Shown piece after piece: positions 55,801 to 64,000 of a stretch of 64,000 nucleotides of DNA; the first letter of the stretch is position 1; each line of letters starts with the position of its first letter. Below the pieces are notes generated by a model. It searched no databases, was not told the origin of the DNA, and saw only the letters and a list, made by a program, of their open reading frames with translations. Origin of the DNA: Ancylostoma caninum (Eukaryota; Nematoda; Chromadorea; Rhabditida; Ancylostomatidae); the NCBI GenBank assembly GCA_037903475.1, contig JBAJFG010000597.1, forward strand, positions 558,001 to 622,000. Reading direction: 5' to 3'. The position numbers and the translations under genes are program-made.

Positions 55801-57122
55801 AAAAAAAAATCGACTACCAAGACGTTTTCTTTCTCACAGCATTATCCTTCAGTGGTGTTTACTCACTCAGTGTTAGTCAAGATTTATGAATTCAAGGCCA
55901 AACCTCACTTAGCTACCGCTTAACGCCACTTTCAATCTTTGAGCAATATCTCATTCTAAACTAACGAAGTGACTATTCACCTGTCCATTTCTGATGAGTG
56001 CGTCGGTCATCGGTCCGACCCAGTGGTTTTTCGTCTTGAGCAAGCAGATCAGCGCATCCACTTGTGCCTGAGTAGATTCCTGGAAACGAAATGTGAAAAA
56101 TCTCCACGACATTGGTTAAGTTGGCCCAAAACCTACGACTATGTAACAGTTTTCAACAATGGTAACGCATTATTGACCAGAAAGTAGAGATACAAACCAA
56201 GATTTCATAGGGAAATTTCGCAAATTGAGCAAATATGCGTCCTCCTATGCGTATAAAAAACCCCTCCTGTGTGAAAACATGTGTTAAGGAATGAATTCCA
56301 CGCACTTGTAGGAAAACCATTTGATGACAATCCCGTGCACGAATCTCTCAAAAATTAGGAACCTTTATCTGGCAGCTCTTCCTATTTCCACTTTCCTTCT
56401 CTTCACTTTTTCTTTTCATCCGATGTCAGGTGGAGATTTCCCGAAATAAACGCTTTGCTTGCCCTCGTCGCCCTTGGAATCGGACCAAATCTCAAGAAGA
56501 CATACATATAACCCATTGTACTAAAGAGAGCTTCCGCCACATTCCACCTACAACCGGACGACGGTTCATCGCTCCGTTTCTGGGTCTCCTAATCCTTCAC
56601 TTTCATACATCAACTCAATGGCGACCGCGTGGCTCAACGGTAAGCCGTTCCCTTTTCCCGCATGGTTCAGTTTGAGACGTCATTAAATGGTGTCAGCCGT
56701 TCTCTTAGTAGGCAATGTAATAACACTTCTTAATCAATATAATTATGAAGAGCTATAGGAATTTTTACAATGTTTTCGAGCAGAAGAAACAGAGTTTGAG
56801 AAAATGTGGAGAGGCGCGAAAAGGGCAAATTCAATGGATTGAACAAGAGAGAGGATAACACCCGATTTACAACTCAAGGCCTCATTGAAACTGTTGGTAT
56901 ACATTTGCCAAAGAGGTTTTCTGTCGTTGTTCACAGAAAACTACGGAATCCAACGTCCACCCAAGGGTCTGTTCAAAAACGTTTGCAAAAAAAAAACTAT
57001 TCCTGAAAACATATACGGAGTGAGAGTCACCCCGCCTGGCTTTTAGTTCGTCTTGTGAAACCGCCTTACGATTGTGGCGCAGCTACTCGCGAAGCGACAT
57101 CTCAGGTGTTTCCAACACCTTC
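52861..57122. other. No complete gene; scattered fragments
   Basis: Both strands have short open frames. One minus-strand frame (about 54200-54020) starts MSSEELSASSACLTTAKSKR and is low in complexity. It could be a first exon but has no partner. One endonuclease-like fragment is listed separately. Confidence 0.35.
55410..55577 (-). pseudogene. Possible retrotransposon endonuclease fragment
   Basis: The minus-strand frame contains GRRIDYVMLRTQEVKDCLL and, 17 residues later, SSEHRCIIGRM. This resembles the end of an AP-type endonuclease in RTE-like elements (R.IDYIL ... CL.DV.V.P ... SDHRLL). The match is partial and the usual Asp of SDH is Glu here. Confidence 0.35.
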
Positions 57123-57374
57123 TCACACTAGGTTGAAAGCTCCTACATATCCACATCCAAACAAGTTGGAGTCCAGAGGCTTCTCTTCAGAATGTGTGAG
57201 AAGCAGCTTTGGATGATAGCAGAGGAACATCGAGTAAATCATGATGAAGACAAGTATGAATAGGATCAATGAGCGAAGGTCCCATATACTGAAGGTGTGA
57301 ACGTCCCAAAGAGCCGAGTGCCCCAGGAAGGAGAACATTCCCACTAAGGTTTTTCTGAGAATTGCTCGCGTCAC
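57123..57374 (-). other. Exon-like open frame with one membrane segment
   Basis: The minus strand reads KTLVGMFSFLGHSALWDVHT, then SLILFILVFIMIYSMFLCYH (a strong membrane helix), then a hydrophilic end with GCGYVGAFNLV and stop. An acceptor ATTCTCAG precedes it in phase 2. A donor-like GTGTGAG overlaps the stop, so it may be a terminal or an internal exon. It could belong to the gene whose start is at 58455. Confidence 0.4.
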
Positions 57375-57749
57375 AGTGCACGTTCACCGCGGTTTCTTTT
57401 TAGTTAATCAAATAAGTGCCAGCAATTCTCCCAATGCAGCGGTGGTTGAATTTGTTAAAGAGGTTTGGTTCCAGACAAATAAGGCACATGGCTTCAATAG
57501 TTATAATGTAGCGATCAACGGCGAATCGTTGCAAAGCATAGATTTGGAGCAAGAAAACATCAAATCTTGGAGTTTTTCGACCTTTATAAGATTCACAAAG
57601 GGTGTGGAAGAGGCTAATTCAGCAAATTGAAGTAGAGAATACATCTTGTATGAAACTTTTCCTAACAAGGTGCCCACTATATGTATACCATTACCTCACA
57701 CCTTAACAATTTTTGTCATGTATCTATAGCTATTTATATTCAGTTGAAG

Positions 57750-57812
57750 TGGCCGAAATGGTAAAGCAGTGGACTGCAGAGTGTCTCAAGGGTTCGAATC
57801 CTACCAATGTTT
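57750..57812 (+). repeat. tRNA-Ser-like pseudogene or tRNA-derived repeat
   Basis: GTGGCCGAAATGGTAAAGCA fits an A box of a serine or leucine tRNA, and GGGTTCGAATCC is a perfect B box. Flanking bases do not pair as an acceptor stem, so it is not a functional tRNA. It may be the head of a SINE. Confidence 0.55.
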
Positions 57813-58221
57813 AACCTGTTCCACTTTTGTATCCCCTCAGGATCGGGGAGCAGAAAATGGTACACAAACTCAAGCACCATGTTCAACAAAACTTAAATAC
57901 AGGCAGGTCTCAGTTTAGTCTTCCGGATAAGCCTCATGCACTTCCTACGCCAACAGCTCTGGGCCATTTTGCTTTGTATTTTTTTTCTCGAAGTTTGCTT
58001 AGATTTCTTCATTAGTTCTATATTAAAAAAGCAGGACAACGTTAGATTTTTCATAAATGTGCAATGGCTGATGGACCACACACTATAAGGTATGTAAAAA
58101 AAGTATGTAGAAGTAGAAGAGCCATTGATTTTTTCAATATAAAAAGAAAGAAAACCATGTGATGTCAAAATAGCAGTAAACTGCTAAAATTGCCTTCCCT
58201 GTAGAAAGAGAAAATGATTAC

Positions 58222-58455
58222 CTTGGCATACACTGCTCCCATTTCGTAGGACTTCAACACGTTCCTCGCAACGAGGATTGGCACCAGGTCCTTCAAGTTC
58301 ATAGTCTCCAGCGTTGAGCGTAGACGATCAAGATTGTCTGCCTGAAGAGAAACAACTCAATCCATGGGATGAAGCGCAATCTCCCTAGATAATTACCCTA
58401 GACCCACCTGTTCAGCACGGATGTCGGCGAGACTACGGGAACATGAAATTGACAT
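58222..58455 (-). CDS. First two exons of an unrecognised minus-strand gene (partial)
   Basis: Exon 58455-58408 encodes MSISCSRSLADIRAEQ and ends at donor CAG|GTGGGT. Exon 58341-58222 (acceptor TCTCTTCAG, donor AAG|GTAATC) encodes ADNLDRLRSTLETMNLKDLV and PILVARNVLKSYEMGAVYAK. Both are whole codons in phase 0, and the second reads as a soluble, amphipathic helical segment with no membrane span. I do not recognise the protein. Continuation lies below 58222, possibly including the membrane exon at 57.1-57.4 kb. The first Met may be internal if further 5' exons exist. Confidence 0.6.
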
Positions 58456-60481
58456 TGTGAGGTGAGTTACGGCGGCCCAAGAAAACACTGAAAGGACGGA
58501 AAATCACTAATGGAACGGGAATTTTCTCGTATAAAAGCGAACGCGAGAAATGAAGGACGAAGTCGAGGAAAAAAACAATTGAAAAATTGCAGATGGTATG
58601 AGAACATGACGAGATCACCTGAGCGCGGATAGGTGGGCTATAACCAAAAATGGGATCCAGCAGAGCAATATGAATCGTTTCGCCTTCTTTCTGTGCGATA
58701 TGGACACGGAAAAACACGCAATTACAACGAAAATAAGCTAATTTTCGCGACATGAGCCACTGAAAGGAATGAGAGTGAGAGAGTGGCGCCCAAAAATAGG
58801 ATTTTTCGCCAATAATGAGTACGAGAGCGGAGAAATGTATGGCGGTTGTTCGGGATGAGATATTGAATCTGGTCAAAGGGAGTGAAATGGATCGAATGGT
58901 CAAGAATGCCAGGTGTGGAGTCAGGCGGTTTTCTTTAGCAGGCTGGGAAGTATCTGATGATGTCTATTTATTGCACGGTCAGTTTATATGAAAAAATATG
59001 GGGAATAGAAATTAGTAGTGGAACAGGGAAACGACCAGCACGTCGTGGGATAATCTGCCAATAAGAGTTTGAAAAGAATAAGCTGGTTTCATTCCTTCGC
59101 TTAAAGGAATGGTACATAGAAAACAAAGGAACGAAAAAAGAAAGAAATGAAGGGGAACCAGCAACGTAGGTGTAGAAATGGAGAGGAATAGAAAAGAAGT
59201 ACTCAATGTCCTGAGTTAAAAATAAACTGTCGTCTTGCTTTTTCTTTTCACTTCTGTCATATTTCGTCAAATTTGTAATTCAATTTTGTAGCCAAATTTC
59301 CTGAAATTATGTGCTCCATGTAATAATTTAGAAAACGTTGGCTTATTTTGGGCTCCTTACTATAACTTTTTCAACTATCCTTTTTAGAAGAATAAATTTT
59401 GAATAAAATTTCGATAGCTTTTCCTTTTCTCTGAATCAGCGGTCACTTGCATTTTTTTTCTCATCTCCGCTACCACTCCCTCCACCAGCGTCCACCGCTT
59501 ATGTAATGTGCATAGCAAGGTTGTATATGTGCTATCTCTATGGATGTGAATGACCTACTATGTGACTGCTTGCTCATTCTCTCACCATCATTTAGACCAG
59601 TTGAACACAGCTTACCCGCCATTCTGTTACAAAATCTGCGAGTTCTCCGGGAAAAGGATGACCCCTTCACGAGCGGTTTGTCTCAGTCAGGAAAGAAAAG
59701 CATGGTGAGGAGCATGATAAATCACTGTGAGATTGAGAAACTTGTACGCTCTTAGTGAGAGGTGAATCTTAAACCTTTCTTGGAACATTCATGAATACCG
59801 CCACAGAAGATTATCTAAGATATTGTGGTCCAAATCTCAATATTTAGGCTTCTCCGCATTCATAATTTTATTCTTGAGGGCAACAAGCCGCTTGTTTCGT
59901 GAAATTTTCGCAGAGCTCTTCTAGGGACCACGGATCAACCGAATTCCCATCCATGTCTTCCCGGGTTCTCGATGCAAAAATGTATTTACCTCCACCGACT
60001 TCAAGTAGTGACATTACTCCAGTTCATCTCCGTGAAGGATAGATGAATAAGGCTATAGATGGCCACCGCTGATTCAGTATTCAACTCGTGCCATTTTATA
60101 AAACGGGAAAGAGGTAAGGAGTAACCTGAAAAAAGAATGAACAAGTGCACAGAATGAGATGATGCTGCATGAAGGAAGAGCTTACTTTTCCTGAAATGCA
60201 AGGAAACTAGACCAGCACCTTTCAAAAAGAGAAGAGAATTTATATAACTTATTTGTATAATTTATAAAATTTATAAAATATAAAATATAATTTATAATTG
60301 ATATAATTTACATAACTGGAGGGCCATCGAATGCGTGAAAATACATCAAAAAAATATAAAGCATTTCGTATTCAGTTACAAACAAAAACATGAATTGTAA
60401 AGGAACAAAATCCTTTCTTTAGGTATTCTCTTGCATTCCATACCATTCATCAATTTTATTAAGAGTGGAGCAAGGTCTTTA
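58456..60481. other. No supported gene
   Basis: A 156-codon minus-strand frame (58433-58903) overlaps the 58408-58455 exon in another frame and has no coding character. A 60002-60128 minus-strand piece bounded by TTTTTTCAG could be a noncoding first exon. Region 60240-60310 is an AT-only stretch with repeated TATAATTTATAAA. Confidence 0.35.
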
Positions 60482-60793
60482 TCAAAAGTGAAGCGAGAGA
60501 GTTGTCAGTAAGAGTGGAGAACTATGTAAATAAATAAAAATCCATATGTAACGCGGGTATGCAATAACATCGGGGAAATTTATTGGTACTCTGGACATCA
60601 CATGTTTTTTGTACATTAAGCAGTATCCATAGCAACGAAGCGAGACGAAGAAAAAACAAACTACAGCTGCGAATAGAATGACAAGACTACCTAAAAATTT
60701 CCTGAAAAAAGTGTTAAAAGAAGGAAATTTTTGGCGGATTCGAGAGCCAAAGCACGTGAAAAGCAGCATTTTAGGTGCAACTAAACGTCCCAT
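60482..60793 (-). other. Candidate small membrane protein or exon
   Basis: A 103-codon frame starts MGRLVAPKMLLFTCFGSRIR and includes LGSLVILFAAVVCFFFVSLR, a clear hydrophobic segment, then PINFPDVIAYPRYIWIFIYL. A TTTTTTCAG acceptor lies inside the frame before KFLGSLV. It may be a single-exon gene or an exon. No family is recognised. Confidence 0.3.
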
Positions 60794-63700
60794 GCAAGAT
60801 GGTGGAAGCTGCCATACTTTTATGTACAGAATATGGGATTAGGACTATAGATTTACCGTCAGACGGCTGTCAACCCTGGCAAATGCTTTGTTTTCAAGAC
60901 TGCAGATTGTAACGGAAACAACAAAGTTCCGTGCATTGAAAAGGTCAGATGCTTTGACAAAACAGGTTTTCTACAAGGTAGGGGAGGGGGGTGCGTTATC
61001 AGAGAGATTTCGCAAAGGTCAGGGTATGCTGCTTTTTAGTGCATACAAATATTCTGAACAGGATCCGAACACATGCAAGCAGATTTAGTAAGTGCTTTCA
61101 GGAACTTTCTCAAAAAACGAACAGAAAAATACGAGGACATCGCCAGAAAGGTGCGAATTCGAGCAGAATAGCGGCATTGCCCTAATAAGATCTAGCCATT
61201 TCTGCTTGAATTTTCAGTGCTTGCAAAAATGGACTAGAACTCAGATAAGTTCCTCTTATTTTCCCTTAGAAATAGACTTAATGAGAATGAGCAAATTCCA
61301 GCCAAGATCCAGTTTTTTTTTGCCTTAGAGTTAATATAAATGATACCTGTTACGTATCAAGGTGTTTTTTTTCATGTTTTTGTTTTTTTGTTGTGATTCT
61401 GAATTTAGCATAGGAATGCTTTTAAAAAAGTGGGTGGGAAGCAATGCATATATATTCTATTCAGTGCCAATCGTACGTATGTTTGTATGGTTATTTTTTT
61501 AACCATTTGTTGCTCAAATACGTACGATAGGATTCGTTGTTTGTAACTGGCAAAGATAGGTGAATTTAATTCTACTCTATCCCATAAAAACTACTCAGGC
61601 ATCTATCAGTAGAAGTTCTAACGCTGTTTGTCTTTTCGTGTTTTTTTTTGAGTTGTTGTAGCCCAAGTAGAGAATGGAACACAATCTCAATTTCGAACAC
61701 CCAGGATTTGCAAGACTGCTCTGCATAGATGATCAGTTCTAGTGAAAAGCAATAGAAACCGACAAGATTCTCAGCGAGATCCTCCTCTGTTGATGGAGAG
61801 ATGTGAAGCATCCCTAATGAGCTCCTTTCGCCGTGTTGGCACCCCTTTTTGTGCATGAGGTGTTGTCGGACGCGACCCAGAAAGGGTTGTCAACAACCTC
61901 CATTACCTGATTTATTGAGTCCGGCTTAGCAAAAACAACAACTACGTCTGACTTCATGATCAAAAGCCTTAGCGCTTATTCCGAAAAAGAGTCATATCGA
62001 GCATTAAGCTATGAAGGTATGTAATCTACCGCATCCAAAATATTTATTTATTCATCTACTAATAGTGCCAAATATGCACAGTGCATAGACAGAGAATGAC
62101 TAGAGAAGCAGAAGGCATGAGGAAGTTCTGCAGAATCCTCAATTAACTGTGAGATGAGTAAGGGCGCTTCTCCAATGCATTGATGTGGAGACGATATGAT
62201 TACTTCCTCAATACTGGTGTGAATTACAAGAACTGATATCCTTGAAGGAAACACGAAGCAAAGTCACTGAAACATTGGCTTCAATAACTTGAACTTCAAC
62301 ACAGAATCATTTCACCTTTGCTGATTTCTCTTAGTATCCTATACGTATACGTTGGGTTCAGTGCCGGACGCAGAAAGTTAACGGAAGGGGGGGGGGGGGA
62401 GGGGGAGCGGAAGGTGCGGAAAAAAGGTGAGGTCCCAAAACCTGCTTTCCTCTGGAGCAAGTAAAAATGGTGCCCATTGCGATTAGCAGTCAAGAAATAC
62501 CTGAAAATTCGCAGGGTTGTTGTGTGCGTTTTCTGGTGACACAAAATGGAATGGAAAAACCTCTGGTCTCAAAAATTTAATTGCAGAGGTCTTACCAGAA
62601 CACGGTCCTTATACGTGTACAGTTGTTCTCATCGGCTCACGCAGATTCTATTTATGGGGACATCTCAGAAATGAACTTTGGGTGACTCTCTGCCCTAAGT
62701 AAATTGTGACAAACGGCATTAAAATCTAAGAAAAGGAGAGGGTCACAGCCTAAATATAGAGTGTATATCTGCAGTATATAGTGCGTACACGTGTATATCG
62801 TAAAATTAGTTGAAGGACAAGGGGTGGACATAGGAGCAATGGACAGGTGAGGCAACAGTGTTTCGCCGCTGTCAGATGACTGCCTAGACAATAGTAGTTA
62901 CGCGCTGTGATATTCATGGATACTCCGGGACAGAAAAGGCACACAACATGGGTAGTTATAGGGGAAAGGGCAGTACAGATCTATTACTATATTCAGATGC
63001 AATGTTTTCGTGACATCAACTGAGAAATTCCAGCTGTTCGGTCACCTTTCCTACAGGTTTTTCTCTCAGTCAACCTCCTCCCCCTTCCCCTAAGGAACTG
63101 GAACTGTTAGTGAGGGTTGCCGGAAAACAATTCAGATTTTTTACGGCTGAAATTCCAACATTCAATGAACTGTAGGGGATATCAAGGAATGCTAGAGGAG
63201 GATTGCTCGGATCCTCAACTGTATAGAGAATCAGAGAGCGAACAAATACGAGTAAGTGGCCAAGAAGCAGCAGAGCGTGGAAAACGCTACCTCAGAGGAA
63301 TGTGATTCGCTAACTGCTCGTGCGAAGATGATGGCGAACGGATCAAAAAACTAAATCCGCGCCGAAAACAAATTTACGTAATTTTCAAGTCTCTCGCACA
63401 AATACGCAAGAAACCTAACATCAAAACGCGATAACACGTAAAGGAGTTGGCAGACACTCAGCTGAAAGAGGAGATGAAAGGAGGTAAATTTTTGGCAAAA
63501 TGTTCTCGAAGAGAAAGAACAAGCAGCTCTTCTCAGATGCCTGAAAAGACAATTCCTCCATCGCCATAGCATGACTTGGGTTTGATTAACCAAAAAAATA
63601 TGAAATTTCACCAATCTCTGTTCAAAAATCGCATCGAACTGCAAAAATAACGCCGACGAAATGAGGAGACTTCAATGGTTTAGTTTTTACATAGATGTGG

Positions 63701-63949
63701 TATGCAGATGATCCAAAAATGTTAAATTACAACCTCAATATAACAACGTATTCATGCCTACGAATCGTCAAGAAATGCATGTCCGTGAATAAATTATACT
63801 TAGAATCGAATAAAAGTCTAATAAATCAAGAAACTCAGCTAAAACTCAGCTAAGCTAAACCCAACTAATCTATAAGTGATTCAAAATGCTGAAATATACG
63901 GGAAAAAAGGAAGCCCTTTGACCGTTCTCATATCTATTCCGGAACTGTA

Positions 63950-63950
<1 letters not shown>
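60794..63950. other. No supported gene
   Basis: Short open frames only. A G-rich homopolymer stretch lies at about 62386-62404. A GTGCGAATTCGAGCAGAAT motif near 61150 recalls the MITE family of 25497-25803. Confidence 0.35.

Positions 63951-63952
<2 letters not shown>

Positions 63953-63994
<42 letters not shown>
63953..63994. repeat. (CT)n microsatellite at the window edge
   Basis: About 20 CT dinucleotides run almost to the end of the window, turning into CTCCCTCTCC. Confidence 0.95.
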
Positions 63995-63997
<3 letters not shown>

Positions 63998-64000
63998 TCC

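Noticed and set aside
57750..57812. Functional tRNA
   Set aside because: A- and B-box sequences are present, but no acceptor stem can form from the flanks.
58433..58903. 156-aa minus-strand frame
   Set aside because: It overlaps the coding exon 58408-58455 in another frame and has AT-driven composition.

Overview
This 64 kb window reads as nuclear DNA of a parasitic nematode, most likely a strongylid such as a hookworm. Short phase-conserved exons (about 90-230 nt) are split by long introns (0.1-4 kb). TTTCAG or TTGCAG 3' splice sites lie a few to about 40 nt before the start codons, as expected where a spliced leader is added. The introns are full of mariner, RTE and foldback elements. No prokaryotic operon, rRNA gene or CRISPR array was seen. 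The species assignment is inference from architecture and cannot be confirmed without a search.

Region 4.3-40.1 kb is a cluster of five paralogous genes for small secreted proteins of the prolyl 4-hydroxylase alpha-subunit type (2-oxoglutarate/Fe(II) dioxygenase fold). I assembled each by hand as six exons with identical intron phases (1, 0, 0, 1, 0). Exon 5 is exactly 89 nt in all five. Order and strand: gene A (+, 4307-9356, 358 aa), gene B (+, 11562-18487, 281 aa), gene C (+, 19187-23315, 288 aa), gene D (-, 29820-25094, 293 aa), gene E (+, 33515-40055, 282 aa). C and D are tail to tail; D and E are head to head. All five keep the distal iron-binding His and the 2-oxoglutarate-binding Lys ten residues later. 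Only A and D keep the proximal His-x-Asp pair. B, C and E have Arg-Phe-Glu, Arg-Tyr-Asp and Arg-His-Glu there. The cluster therefore mixes apparently intact enzymes with apparent pseudoenzymes, and this is the most interesting feature of the window.

The introns and spacers of the cluster hold many repeats: a pure 450-bp GT tract and a 1.1-kb foldback element in gene B; a 1.22-kb mariner with a broken transposase in gene D; two copies of a 60-bp minisatellite block and a 0.3-kb segmental duplication in gene E; and several small inverted-repeat elements.

Region 42-46.7 kb (+) has exon-like pieces of one or more unrecognised genes and a 1.33-kb element with terminal inverted repeats. Region 46.9-58.5 kb (-) carries a complete 228-aa multi-pass membrane protein gene (48475-46888), the 3' end of another multi-pass membrane protein gene (50869-50411), a membrane-segment exon (about 57123-57374) and a confident two-exon start of an unrecognised gene (58455-58222). 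Among these lie a near-perfect 100-bp inverted repeat, non-LTR retrotransposon fragments and a mariner-like element. The last 5 kb holds only weak open frames and ends in a CT microsatellite.
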